From Streptomyces sulfonofaciens (GTDB lineage: Bacteria > Actinomycetota > Actinomycetes > Streptomycetales > Streptomycetaceae): 64,000 bases of DNA. Made by a program: the position numbers and the translations under genes. Location of the stretch: positions 248,001-312,000 of the forward strand of contig NZ_BNCD01000002.1 in NCBI RefSeq assembly GCF_014656295.1. The letters are read 5' to 3'. The notes under the pieces are model-generated. The model was not told the DNA's origin. It saw only the letters and a list, made by a program, of their open reading frames with translations, and searched no databases. Of the stretch, positions 26,449 to 35,827 are shown piece after piece; the first letter of the stretch is position 1, and every line of letters begins with the position of its first letter.

Positions 26449-27429
26449 ATGACAGGCAACACCATCACGAAGCCCGCTGCCGCAGCCGGCTCATCGGCCA
26501 TGCCGGCATCGCTCACCTGGAGCCGGGCTGCTCGCGAGCTCGGGCTGCGGCGTGCCGAGTTCGACTTGGCCGTCCACCTGGGCCGCGTCCGCACCGTCAG
26601 CGATGCTGCTCGCGCCCATGAGCCGCCCGGAGCCGCCCGGGCCCGCAGGCGTGTCACACGCGAGGAGATCGACCGCATCCGCGCCATGGAGGGCTTTCCC
26701 GAAGTCCTGCGCGCGGACGTCTCGACCGTCAGCGCTCCCGAGGGCGCCCGGACAATGGGCATCACCACCGCACGCTTCACCCGGCTGGCCCGGCTGGGTC
26801 TTGTGACCCCGGTCCGCTTCTACCTCAACCGATACCGCACCGTGGTGTGGCTGTATCTGGTCGAGGAGCTGCGCGACTTCGCCGCCGCCAAGGAGAACGA
26901 GGCCCTGCTGAGCGCACGCCTGCCCGAGACGCTCCGCTCGCAGTTGGACTCGGGTACCGACCTGCGCGCCCGGAACTGGCGTGGCAGGCATGCGGGATTC
27001 CTCCTGCGGCTCGTCGAGGATCCATGGGCCAAGGCTGCGATCACCGCCTCCCTGCTTGACGCGGACGAGGTCGCGGACGTGGTCGACGATCCGCACGAGC
27101 GCGCCTACCTGGCCTGGCTCAGGCCCGAGCGGCCCGATCAGAGCCCCGCGGGCTCGCCGGCGTCGCGGGTCGTCGACGAACTGGTCAAGGCGGACGCCCC
27201 GGAGGAGCTCGAGTGGCTGCGCTCCAGCCTCTCGATCGCGGTCACCGAAGCCAGAAACGACAGGCCCGCACCGCGACTGGAGCCGGCGGCCCCGCTCGGC
27301 GACGAACCGGACGGAGCGGCGTCGCCGACCCCGCAGGAAGGCGGCGCCGGGCAGCCCGAGACAGTACCCGAAGACCCTCCAGCCCGCCCGAAGAGGCTAC
27401 TGGCCAGGCTTCGCCGGAGCCGTGAGTGA
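26449..27429 (+). CDS. DUF6397-like protein with HTH-type N-terminus
   Basis: This 326-residue soluble protein has two segments that look like helix-turn-helix units: TWSRAARELGLRRAEFDLAVHLGRV near residue 23 and ARTMGITTARFTRLARLGLV near 101. They are followed by FYLNRYRTVVWLYLVEELRDF and RLPETLRSQLDSGTDLRARNW. The C-terminus is disordered and ends in basic residues (KRLLARLRRSRE). I associate it with DUF6397 from memory. DNA binding is inferred. The ATG at 26449 has GGGGGAGACC upstream. It converges on tesB. Confidence 0.65.
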   Translation: MTGNTITKPAAAAGSSAMPASLTWSRAARELGLRRAEFDLAVHLGRVRTVSDAARAHEPPGAARARRRVTREEIDRIRAMEGFPEVLRADVSTVSAPEGARTMGITTARFTRLARLGLVTPVRFYLNRYRTVVWLYLVEELRDFAAAKENEALLSARLPETLRSQLDSGTDLRARNWRGRHAGFLLRLVEDPWAKAAITASLLDADEVADVVDDPHERAYLAWLRPERPDQSPAGSPASRVVDELVKADAPEELEWLRSSLSIAVTEARNDRPAPRLEPAAPLGDEPDGAASPTPQEGGAGQPETVPEDPPARPKRLLARLRRSRE

Positions 27430-27462
27430 GCGACGGCTGCCGCCCACCCGCGGTCCCGCACT

Positions 27463-28329
27463 TCAGACGGACCTGAAAAGTCCCTCCTGGACGACGGACA
27501 CCAGCAGGCAGCCCTTCTGGTCGTAGATGCGGCCGCGCGCCAGACCGCGTCCGCCGATCGCGATCGGGGACTCCTGGTCGTAGAGGAACCACTCGTCCGC
27601 GCGGAACGGCCGGTGGAACCACATGGCGTGGTCGAGCGACGCCATATCGAAGCCCCGAGGCCCCCACAGCGGTTCCACAGGGATGCGCACCGCGTCAAGC
27701 AGGGTCATATCGCTGGCATAGGTGAGTGCACAGGTGTGCACCAGCGGGTCGTCGCCCAGCGGTCCCACGGCACGCATCCACACCGCGCTCCGCGGCGGGG
27801 CGTCCTTGATCTCCTCCGGCGTCCAGCGCAGCCGGTCGACATAGCGGATGTCGAAGGGCTGGCGCCTGGCCATCCGTTCCAACTGCTCGGGCAGGGCGCC
27901 GAGGTGTTCCCGGATCTCCTGCCCGATCGTGGGCAGCTCCTCCGGGCCCGGCACCTCACGCGGCAGCGGCAGCTGGTGTTCGAAAGTTCCTTCCTCAGGC
28001 TTGTGAAAGGAGGCGGTGAGAGTGAAGATCGTGCGGCCCTGCTGTACGGCGGTGACCCGCCGGGTCGTGAACGACCGCCCGTCGCGGACCCGCTCCACCA
28101 GGTACACGATCGGCACTCCCGGCCTGCCCGGACGAAGGAAATACGCGTGCAGGGAGTGCACGGGGCGCTCGCCGTCGGTGGTGCGGCCCGCCGCCACCAG
28201 TGCCTGGCCCGCGACCTGCCCGCCGAAGACCCGCTGCAGGGACTCCTCGGGGCTGCGGCCGCGGAAGATGTCGACCTCGATCCGCTCCAGGTCGAGCAGA
28301 TCGACAAGTCGCTCCGCCGGATTCGTCAT
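27463..28329 (-). CDS. tesB: Acyl-CoA thioesterase II
   Basis: This 288-residue double-hotdog enzyme hydrolyses acyl-CoA to free acid and CoA. Family blocks are FRGRSPEESLQRVFGGQVAGQAL near the start, VHSLHAYFLRPGRPGVPIVY, and in the second hotdog SLDHAMWFHRPFRADEW (catalytic Asp) with YDQESPIAIGGRGLARGRIY (Gln/Ser region). The length agrees with E. coli TesB. The ATG at 28329 follows GGGAGAACAGC. It lies 73 bp after the helicase gene on the same strand and is probably read from the same transcript. Confidence 0.93.
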   Translation of the reverse strand: MTNPAERLVDLLDLERIEVDIFRGRSPEESLQRVFGGQVAGQALVAAGRTTDGERPVHSLHAYFLRPGRPGVPIVYLVERVRDGRSFTTRRVTAVQQGRTIFTLTASFHKPEEGTFEHQLPLPREVPGPEELPTIGQEIREHLGALPEQLERMARRQPFDIRYVDRLRWTPEEIKDAPPRSAVWMRAVGPLGDDPLVHTCALTYASDMTLLDAVRIPVEPLWGPRGFDMASLDHAMWFHRPFRADEWFLYDQESPIAIGGRGLARGRIYDQKGCLLVSVVQEGLFRSV

Positions 28330-28402
28330 GGCTGCTGTTCTCCCGGGTGCAGGTCGGAATGTGGGCGACGGCTTGAACGGGGCGGGTGCGCAGGACGGTT
28401 TC

Positions 28403-30916
28403 TCACAACTGGCCGACGTCCGTGACACGGACCACCGCCCGGCCCTCGGCATCGGAGGCGGTGAGATCGATCTCCGCACTGATGCCCCAGTCATGATCGC
28501 CGTTCGGGTCGGCGAAGGTCTGGCGGACGCGCCAGAGCCCGTTCTCCGGCTCCTCCTCGATCATGAGGAGCTTCGGACCGCGCGCGTCGGGGCCGGTGCC
28601 GAGGGTGTCGTACTCGTCCCAGTAGGCGTCCATCGCCTCGCCCCATGCATCGGCGTCCCAGCCACCCTCGGCGTCCATCTCGCCCAGCTCCTCGACATGG
28701 TCGAGCGCGGCGAGCTCCACCCGGCGGAACATGGCATTGCGGACCAGCACCCGGAAGGCGCGGGCGTTCGCGGTGACAGGCTTGACCTGGTCGGCCTTCT
28801 CCTGGGCCTCCTCTGCGGTCATCTCCTCCGGATTCGCGAGTTGTTCCCACTCGTCGAGCAGGCTGGAGTCGACCTGGCGGACCATCTCACCCAGCCAGGC
28901 GATCAGGTCCTGGAGATCGTCCGACTTCAGGTCGTCGGGAACCGTGTGGTCCAGTGCCTTGTAGGCGCTGGCGAGGTAGCGCAACACGATGCCCTCGGTC
29001 CTGGCCAGCTCGTAGAAGGAGACGAACTCACCGAAGGACAGAGCCCGCTCGTACATGTCACGGACGACGGACTTCGGCGACAGCGGATGGTCGCCCACCC
29101 AGGGATGGCTCCTGCGGTAGGTGTTGTAGGCGTGTTGGAGGAGCTCTTCGAGTGGCTTCGGGTAGGAGACGTCCTGCAGCCGCTCCATGCGCTCCTCGTA
29201 GTCGACGCCGTCCGCTTTCATCGCGGCGACCGCCTCGCCGCGCGCCTTGTTCTGCTGGGCGGCCAGGATCTGCCGGGGATCGTCGAGGGTGGACTCGACC
29301 ACGGAGACCATGTCGAGCGCGTACGACGGCGACTCCGGATCCAGCAACTCGAACGCGGCGAGGGCGAATGTCGACAGCGGCTGGTTGAGCGCGAAGTCCT
29401 GCTGCAGGTCGACCGTCAGCCTGACGATCCTGCCCTCCGGGTCCGGGGCGTCCAGCTTCTCGACGATGCCGCCGTCCAGCAGGGACCGGTAGATCGCGAT
29501 GGCCCGGCGGATGTGCCGCAACTGCTGTTTGCGGGGCTCGTGGTTGTCCTCCAGCAGCCGGCGCATCTCCTCGAAGGCGTTGCCGGGGCGGGCGATCACC
29601 GCCAGCAGCATGGTGTGGGTGACCCTGAAGCGGGACGTGAGCGGTTCCGGCTCGGATCCGATCAGTTTCTCGAAGGTGTTCTCCGTCCAGCCCACAAAGC
29701 CCTCCGGCGCCTTCTTGCGGACCACCTTGCGCCGCTTCTTGGGGTCGTCACCCGCCTTCGCAAGCGCCTTCTCGTTCTCGACGACGTGCTCGGGTGCCTG
29801 CGCCACCACGAGCCCGGCCGTGTCGAAGCCGGCGCGGCCGGCCCGCCCCGCGATCTGGTGGAACTCCCTGGCCCGCAGGACCCGGACCCGGTTGCCGTCG
29901 TACTTGGTGAGAGCGGTGAACAACACCGTGCGAATGGGCACGTTCACCCCCACGCCGAGGGTGTCCGTCCCGCAGATCACCTTCAGCAACCCGGCCTGTG
30001 CCAGCTTCTCCACCAGCCGCCGGTACTTGGGCAGCATGCCCGCGTGGTGGACACCGATCCCGTGCCGCACGTAGCGCGACAGATTGCGGCCGAACCTGGT
30101 GGTGAAGCGGAAGTTGCCGATGAGCTCCGCGATGCGGTCCTTCTCCTCGCGGGTACACATGTTGATGCTCATCAGCGCCTGGGCGCGCTCCACGGCCTGC
30201 GCCTGCGTGAAGTGCACGATGTAGACGGGCGCCTGCCGGGTCTCCAGCAGCTCCGTCAGCGTCTCCGTCAGCGGCGTCACCCGGTACTCGTACGACAGCG
30301 GGACCGGCCGGGTGGCGGAGCGGACCACCGCCGTCGGGCGGCCGGTCCGGCGGGTGAGGTCCTTCTCGAACATCGACACGTCACCGAGCGTGGCCGACAT
30401 CAGGATGAACTGTGCCTGCGGCAATTCGAGCAGCGGGATCTGCCAGGCCCAGCCGCGGTCGGCCTCCGCGTAGAAGTGGAACTCGTCCATCACGACCTGG
30501 CCGATGTCGGCGTGCCTGCCGTCCCGCAGCGCGATGGAGGCGAGCACCTCGGCCGTGCAGCAGATCACGGGCGCATCGGCGTTCACGGAGGCGTCGCCGG
30601 TCAGCATGCCCACGTTCTCGGTGCCGAAGAGCTTGCACAGCTCGAAGAACTTCTCGGACACCAGTGCCTTGATCGGAGCCGTGTAGAAGGTGACCTCGTC
30701 ACGGGCGAGGGCGGCGAAGTGCGCGCCTGCCGCGATCATGCTCTTTCCCGACCCGGTCGGGGTCGCCACGATCACATTCGCACCGGAGACCACCTCGATC
30801 AGCGCTTCTTCCTGGTGCGGGTAGAGCGTGAGACCGCGCTCGGTGGCCCACGACTCGAAGGTCTCGTAGAGAGCGTCGGGGTCGGCGGTCTTCGGGAGCT
30901 GATCGATAAGGGTCAC
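28403..30916 (-). CDS. DEAD/DEAH-box helicase of the DUF3516 type
   Basis: This 837-residue superfamily 2 helicase, predicted to act on RNA, has Walker A ATPTGSGKS near residue 51, motif II as DEFH near 142, SAT (MSATLGD) near 170 and motif VI QIAGRAGRAGFD near 355. The region before it (GIGVHHAGMLPKYRRLVEKL) is Ski2/Mtr4-like. The long C-terminal half contains the actinobacterial DUF3516 domain (SYALDMVSVVESTLDDPRQI, SFYELARTEGIVLRYLAS). The frame is intact and full length. The start ATG at 30916 lies close to the promoter region shared with the divergent gene at 31062. Confidence 0.93.
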   Translation of the reverse strand: MTLIDQLPKTADPDALYETFESWATERGLTLYPHQEEALIEVVSGANVIVATPTGSGKSMIAAGAHFAALARDEVTFYTAPIKALVSEKFFELCKLFGTENVGMLTGDASVNADAPVICCTAEVLASIALRDGRHADIGQVVMDEFHFYAEADRGWAWQIPLLELPQAQFILMSATLGDVSMFEKDLTRRTGRPTAVVRSATRPVPLSYEYRVTPLTETLTELLETRQAPVYIVHFTQAQAVERAQALMSINMCTREEKDRIAELIGNFRFTTRFGRNLSRYVRHGIGVHHAGMLPKYRRLVEKLAQAGLLKVICGTDTLGVGVNVPIRTVLFTALTKYDGNRVRVLRAREFHQIAGRAGRAGFDTAGLVVAQAPEHVVENEKALAKAGDDPKKRRKVVRKKAPEGFVGWTENTFEKLIGSEPEPLTSRFRVTHTMLLAVIARPGNAFEEMRRLLEDNHEPRKQQLRHIRRAIAIYRSLLDGGIVEKLDAPDPEGRIVRLTVDLQQDFALNQPLSTFALAAFELLDPESPSYALDMVSVVESTLDDPRQILAAQQNKARGEAVAAMKADGVDYEERMERLQDVSYPKPLEELLQHAYNTYRRSHPWVGDHPLSPKSVVRDMYERALSFGEFVSFYELARTEGIVLRYLASAYKALDHTVPDDLKSDDLQDLIAWLGEMVRQVDSSLLDEWEQLANPEEMTAEEAQEKADQVKPVTANARAFRVLVRNAMFRRVELAALDHVEELGEMDAEGGWDADAWGEAMDAYWDEYDTLGTGPDARGPKLLMIEEEPENGLWRVRQTFADPNGDHDWGISAEIDLTASDAEGRAVVRVTDVGQL

Positions 30917-31061
30917 ACCCCCATCTTGCCCGCCGACCCGCTCGAAGAGGGAATCGGAAGCTCATGCGAAGATCGCAAACGCTACGCTGGGGCGCCGACG
31001 AAACGTCACCGATCGCGGACAACTCCACACACGGACAAGGAAAACGGGGCGGGATGCAACC

Positions 31062-31856
31062 ATGATGGGACCGGCACACTCATTGTCCGGGGCGGCGGCC
31101 TGGCTGGGGGTGGGCGCGGCGGCCGCCGCAGGGGGGCACGCCATGCCCTGGCCGGTCCTCCTCGTGGGTGCCCTGATCTGTGCGGGGGCGGCCCTCGCCC
31201 CGGACCTGGACCACAAGGCGGCGACGATCTCCCGGTCCTTCGGACCGATCTCGCGGGGCGTGTGCGAGATCGTCGACAAGCTCTCCTACGCCGTCTACAA
31301 GGCCACCAGGATGACGGGCGACCCCAGACGCAACGGAGGACACCGCACCCTCACCCACACCTGGCTGTGGGCGGTGGTGATCGGCGGCGGCACCTCGGCG
31401 CTGGCGGTCACGGGCGGCCGCTGGGCGGTGCTCGCGATCCTCTTCATCCATATGGTGCTGGCCATCGAAGGGCTGCTGTGGCGGGCCGCCCGCGGTTCGA
31501 GCAGCGATGTGCTGGTGTGGTTGCTGGCCGCTACCAGCGCCTGGATCCTCGCAGGGATCCTGGACCAACCGGGAAACGGCTCGGACTGGCTGTTCGCAGG
31601 ATCCGGGCAGACGTACCTGTGGCTCGGCCTGCCCATCGTGCTGGGCGCTCTGGTGCACGACCTCGGGGACGCCCTGACGGTGTCCGGCTGCCCGATACTC
31701 TGGCCGATACCCGTGGGCCGCAAGCGCTGGTACCCGCTCGGACCGCCCAAGGTCATGCGTTTCCGGGCCGGGAGCTGGGTCGAGCTGAAGGTCCTCATGC
31801 CGGCGTTTATGCTGCTCGGCGGCGTAGGGGCGGCCGCCGCGCTCAACTTCATCTGA
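31062..31856 (+). CDS. Membrane-bound metal-dependent hydrolase (YdjM/DUF457 type)
   Basis: This 264-residue membrane protein has about six hydrophobic segments and conserved histidine/aspartate clusters. It starts MMGPAHSLSGAAAWLGVG and has GAALAPDLDHKAATISR, GGHRTLTHTWLWAVV and ALVHDLGDALTVSGCPILWP. These are the hallmark metal-binding blocks of the YdjM family, whose members are implicated in the SOS or envelope response in E. coli. An ATG at 31065 is an alternative start. It is transcribed divergently from the helicase and converges on the ABC genes. Confidence 0.87.
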   Translation: MMGPAHSLSGAAAWLGVGAAAAAGGHAMPWPVLLVGALICAGAALAPDLDHKAATISRSFGPISRGVCEIVDKLSYAVYKATRMTGDPRRNGGHRTLTHTWLWAVVIGGGTSALAVTGGRWAVLAILFIHMVLAIEGLLWRAARGSSSDVLVWLLAATSAWILAGILDQPGNGSDWLFAGSGQTYLWLGLPIVLGALVHDLGDALTVSGCPILWPIPVGRKRWYPLGPPKVMRFRAGSWVELKVLMPAFMLLGGVGAAAALNFI

Positions 31857-31936
31857 GGACGGCGGCCGCCCCTGCGCCGGCACGGCCACGGACGCCGGGA
31901 TCACACCGATCACCCGTGCCCGCCGACCCGCACGCT

Positions 31937-33724
31937 CTATCCGTGCCAGGAGCGCCACAGCGCCGCGTACGCACCGTCCGCCGCCACCAGCGCGTCATGG
32001 CTGCCGAGCTCGCTGATGCGGCCGTCCTCGACGACCGCGATCAGGTCCGCGTCGTGTGCGGTGTGCAACCGATGCGCGATGGCCACCACGGTGCGCCCGT
32101 CCAGGACCCTGGCCAGGGAGCGTTCCAGGTGCCGGGCCGCGCGTGGGTCGAGCAGCGACGTCGCCTCGTCGAGGACGAGGGTGTGCGGGTCGGCGAGCAC
32201 CAGTCTGGCCAGTGCGAGCTGCTGGGCCTGGGCCGGCGTGAGTGCGAGCCCACCCGAGCCGACCTCGGTGTCCAGGCCGCCTTCGAGGTCGCTCGTCCAG
32301 GCCTGGGCGTCCACCGCGGCGAGTGCCGCCCACAGCTCGCTGTCCTTGGCACCCGGCCGGGCCAGCAGCAGGTTGTCGCGCAGGGAGCCGACGAACACAT
32401 GGTGTTCCTGGTTGACCAGGGCCACATGGGCGCGGACCCGCTCGGCGGGCATCCGGGACAGCTCGGCGCCACCCAGCGTGACGCGTCCGTCGCGCGGCGC
32501 GTAGATCCCCGCGAGCAACCGGCCCAGGGTGGACTTGCCCGCGCCGGAGGGGCCGACCAGCGCCAGCCTCGTACCGGGGGCGACCCGCAGCGACACCTGG
32601 CGCAGCACATCGACTCCCGGCCGGTACCCGAAGTGCACCGCCTCGGCGTGCACGGCCCGCCCGTCGGGGGCGAGGCAGGCGTCACCCCCGTCGGGGCTGA
32701 TCTCCCGTACGCCCACCAGGCGGGCCAGCGAGACCTGGGCGACCTGCAGTTCGTCGTACCAGCGCAGGATCAGTCCCACGGGGTCGACCAGCATCTGGGC
32801 GATCAGTGCGCTGGTCGTCAGTTGGCCCACGCCGATCCAGCCCTGCAGGACGTACACGCCGCCGATCATGAGCACCGAGCACAGCACGGTCACGTGTGTG
32901 GCGTTGACGATGGGGAAGAGCACCGTCCGCAGCCACAGTGTGTACCGCTCCCACGCCGTCCACTGGGCGATGCGGCTGTCGGAGAGTTCGATGCGGCGGG
33001 GGCCGAGCCGATGGGCCTCCACGGTCCGGCCGGCGTCGACGGTCTCGGTGAGCGTGGCGGCCACGGCCGCGTAGCCGGCTGCCTCCGAACGGTAGGCGGA
33101 CGGTGCGCGTCTGAAGTACCAGCGGCAGCCCGCCACCAGCAGCGGTACAGCGACCAGTACGGCCGGGGCGAGTGCCGGCGCCGTCACGACGAGCCCGCCG
33201 ATCAGCAGGGCGGCCCATACGACACCGATCGCCAGTTGGGGCACGGCCTCCCGCATGGCGTTCGCGAGGCGGTCGACGTCGGTGGTGATCCGGGACAGCA
33301 GGTCGCCCGTACCGGCCCGCTCCAGCACACCGGGCGGCAGTCCCACGGACCGTACGAGGAAGTCCTCGCGCAGGTCCGCCAGCATCCGCTCGCCGAGTAC
33401 CGCCCCGCGCAGCCGTACCTCCCGTATGAAGTAGGCCTGCACCACCAGGGCGGCCGTGAACAGCAGGATGGTGCGTTCCAGGTGCAGTTGGCGCAGGGCG
33501 GCGGTGTCCGTCACGTCCTGCACGAGGCCGCCCAGCAGGTAGGGGCCGGTCATGGAGGCGGTGACGGCGATCGCGTTGGCGGTGATGAGCATCAGGAAGG
33601 CCCGGCGGTGACGGCGGAAGAGCTCGCCGATGTAGGCCCGGACGGTGGCCGGGGAGCCGACGGGGAGGGTGTGTGCGGTGGTCGGTGCCGCAGGGTCGTA
33701 GGCCGGTGGCGCCACGCCGATCAT
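31937..33724 (-). CDS. ABC exporter half-transporter B (catalytic P-loop, degenerate signature)
   Basis: This 595-residue membrane-fused ATPase has six hydrophobic segments in the first 330 residues followed by a nucleotide-binding domain. Walker A (GPSGAGKST, near 390), Walker B (TLVLDEATSLLD, near 514) and the switch histidine (AIAHRLHT, near 545) are canonical. The LSGGQ signature is replaced by LTPAQAQQ near 491. It overlaps the previous gene by ATGA, so the two are made together. It complements the partner, which lacks the P-loop lysine but has a perfect signature. The substrate is not predictable. Confidence 0.92.
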   Translation of the reverse strand: MIGVAPPAYDPAAPTTAHTLPVGSPATVRAYIGELFRRHRRAFLMLITANAIAVTASMTGPYLLGGLVQDVTDTAALRQLHLERTILLFTAALVVQAYFIREVRLRGAVLGERMLADLREDFLVRSVGLPPGVLERAGTGDLLSRITTDVDRLANAMREAVPQLAIGVVWAALLIGGLVVTAPALAPAVLVAVPLLVAGCRWYFRRAPSAYRSEAAGYAAVAATLTETVDAGRTVEAHRLGPRRIELSDSRIAQWTAWERYTLWLRTVLFPIVNATHVTVLCSVLMIGGVYVLQGWIGVGQLTTSALIAQMLVDPVGLILRWYDELQVAQVSLARLVGVREISPDGGDACLAPDGRAVHAEAVHFGYRPGVDVLRQVSLRVAPGTRLALVGPSGAGKSTLGRLLAGIYAPRDGRVTLGGAELSRMPAERVRAHVALVNQEHHVFVGSLRDNLLLARPGAKDSELWAALAAVDAQAWTSDLEGGLDTEVGSGGLALTPAQAQQLALARLVLADPHTLVLDEATSLLDPRAARHLERSLARVLDGRTVVAIAHRLHTAHDADLIAVVEDGRISELGSHDALVAADGAYAALWRSWHG

Positions 33725-35646
33725 GCGGTCTCCTCGATGTCTTGCAGTTCGTCCGGTGTACGTGAGTCCGGCAGGGCGTCCGGCGGGCCGGGAGGCCCTG
33801 CGGTGGTGTGCAGCCCGGACGTGGCGGCGTGCGGGCCCCGCTCATCGGTGCCGGCAGCCGCGTGGGACTCTCCGCCGTCGGGTTCACGGGTCACCACGGA
33901 TCGGTACGCGGTTTCGGTGGCCAGTAGTTCGCGGTGGGTGCCCGTCGCGCAGACCTTTCCGTCATGGACCAGGACAACCCGGTCGGCCCGGTCCAGTAGC
34001 AGCGGTGACGAGGTGAACACCACCGTCGTCCGCCCCGTCCGCAGGCTTCGCAGCCCGTCCGCGATGCGTGCCTCCGTGTGCGAGTCGACCGCAGAGGTCG
34101 GCTCGTCCAGTACCAGTACTTCCGGGTCGGTGACCAGCGACCTCGCCAGCGCCAGCCGCTGCCGCTGGCCGCCGGACAGCGAGCGCCCGCGCTCCGTGAT
34201 GTGGGACCGCATGGGATCCGTCGAGTCGGGTGCGCCCTGCAGGAGGGCGTCCAGGACGTCGGAGCACTGGGCGGCGGTCAGGGCCTGTTCGGCGGTGACC
34301 GCGCCTGAGGCGGGGACGTCGAAGAGCTCGCCCAGCGTGCCCGAGAGCAGGACTGGGTCCTTGTCCTGCACGAGGACGGCGGTGCGTGCGGTTGCCAGCG
34401 GGAGTTCGTCCAGCGGGACCTCACCGAGCCGGGCGGAGGAGGTCTTCGGGGCGCCGGGGGAGGTGTCGCTCGGAGCGTGGCCACCGAGCCGTTCGGCGAG
34501 GCGGCCTGCCGCGTCCGGGTCGCCGCACACCACGGCGGTGAGCCGGCCCGCGGGCACCAGCAGGCCCGTCGCCGGGTCGAACAGGTCGCCACCGGGCGGT
34601 GCCGCGGTGCGCGACCCCGGTGCCGCGGCGCGTGACCCGCCGGCGTCCGTGGGCCGTTCGAGCGAGAGAACCCGGGCCGCACGCCGGGCCGAAGGTCGTG
34701 AGAAGGAGTACGCCATGGCGATCTCCTCGAAGTGTCGTAGCGGGAAATTGAGGAGGGTGACGGCGCTGTAGACGGTGACGAGTTCGCCCACGGTGATCCG
34801 GCCCTCGCGGGCGAGGTGCACGCCGTACCAGACGACCGCGATCAGTAGGGCGCCGGGCAGCAGCACCTGGACCATCGAGATCAGCGACCACATGCGGGCG
34901 CTGCGCACGGCGGCCCTGCGTACCTCCTGGGAGGCGCGGCGGTAGCGGTCGAGGAAGAGCTGCTCGCCGCCGATGCCGCGCAGCACCCGCAGCCCGGCGA
35001 CCGTGTCGGAGGCCAGTTCCGTGGCTCGCCCCGCCTTGGTGCGTTGCTGTTCGGCCCTGCGGGCTGCGCGCGGCAGCAGCGGCAGGACGGACAGTGCCAG
35101 TACGGGCACCCCGATCGCGACCACCACGCCAAGGGCGGGCTGGTAGACGAGCAGGCCCGCGCAGATGGCGACCACGGTGAGCGCGGCGGCGGTGAAGCGC
35201 GACAGCGCCTCCACGAACCAGCCGATCTTCTCGACGTCGCCGGTGGAGACGGCCACGACCTCGCCGGCTGCGACCCGCCGGGTGAGGGCCGATCCCAGAT
35301 GGGCGGTGCGGCGGGCCAGGAGCTGCTGGACGCGGGCGGCTGCGGTGATCCAGTTGGTGATGGCGGTGCGGTGCAGCATGGTGTCGCCGGTGGCGATCGC
35401 GATACCGCACAGTGCGGTGAGCCCGCCGGTCAGGGCGAGCCGTACACCGCTGCGGTCCACCACGGCCTGTACGGCGAACCCGACGAGGTAAGGAAGCGTG
35501 GAGATGGACAGGAACGTCACCAGGCCCCAGGTCAGGGACCTCAGTTGCCCACCGAGCTGGTTCCGGCCGAGCCACAGCAGGAAACGGGGGCCCGAGCGGG
35601 CGTCGGGTACGCCCGGGTCGGCGTAGGGAAGGTCTCGAATCTGCAT
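33721..35646 (-). CDS. ABC exporter half-transporter A (degenerate P-loop, canonical signature)
   Basis: This 641-residue half-transporter starts at the ATG at 35646 (MQIRDLPYADPG); the open frame extends upstream but lacks plausible coding. Membrane helices occupy residues 25-310. In the ATPase domain the P-loop is replaced by CGDPDAAGRLAE (near 372), without the lysine. The switch histidine is replaced in VVFTSSPLLL (near 542). The signature SLSGGQRQRLALARSL and Walker B VLVLDEPTSAVD are perfect. A disordered tail of about 50 residues follows. With half-transporter B it should form a heterodimer with one working ATP site. Confidence 0.92.
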   Translation of the reverse strand: MQIRDLPYADPGVPDARSGPRFLLWLGRNQLGGQLRSLTWGLVTFLSISTLPYLVGFAVQAVVDRSGVRLALTGGLTALCGIAIATGDTMLHRTAITNWITAAARVQQLLARRTAHLGSALTRRVAAGEVVAVSTGDVEKIGWFVEALSRFTAAALTVVAICAGLLVYQPALGVVVAIGVPVLALSVLPLLPRAARRAEQQRTKAGRATELASDTVAGLRVLRGIGGEQLFLDRYRRASQEVRRAAVRSARMWSLISMVQVLLPGALLIAVVWYGVHLAREGRITVGELVTVYSAVTLLNFPLRHFEEIAMAYSFSRPSARRAARVLSLERPTDAGGSRAAAPGSRTAAPPGGDLFDPATGLLVPAGRLTAVVCGDPDAAGRLAERLGGHAPSDTSPGAPKTSSARLGEVPLDELPLATARTAVLVQDKDPVLLSGTLGELFDVPASGAVTAEQALTAAQCSDVLDALLQGAPDSTDPMRSHITERGRSLSGGQRQRLALARSLVTDPEVLVLDEPTSAVDSHTEARIADGLRSLRTGRTTVVFTSSPLLLDRADRVVLVHDGKVCATGTHRELLATETAYRSVVTREPDGGESHAAAGTDERGPHAATSGLHTTAGPPGPPDALPDSRTPDELQDIEETA

Positions 35647-35827
35647 GGCGCCCCGGTTCTCGCTGAGTTGGGAATAGGACGGACAGGTGGAAGAGTGCCG
35701 AAAGATTGGGAAGGAGGCAGGGAAGGAATGTGGAGGCGATGAAGCGTACGGAGCGGGTCCGAGCCCCTGCATGGGCCGGACCGGCAGGACGGGTGCGGGA
35801 ACGGGCGAAGAGATGAGGAAGAAAACC

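Noticed and set aside
28016..34771. A very long plus-strand open frame of 2251 codons
   Set aside because: It lies antisense to the helicase, hydrolase and ABC genes and has the composition of a GC-frame shadow, with no recognisable domain.
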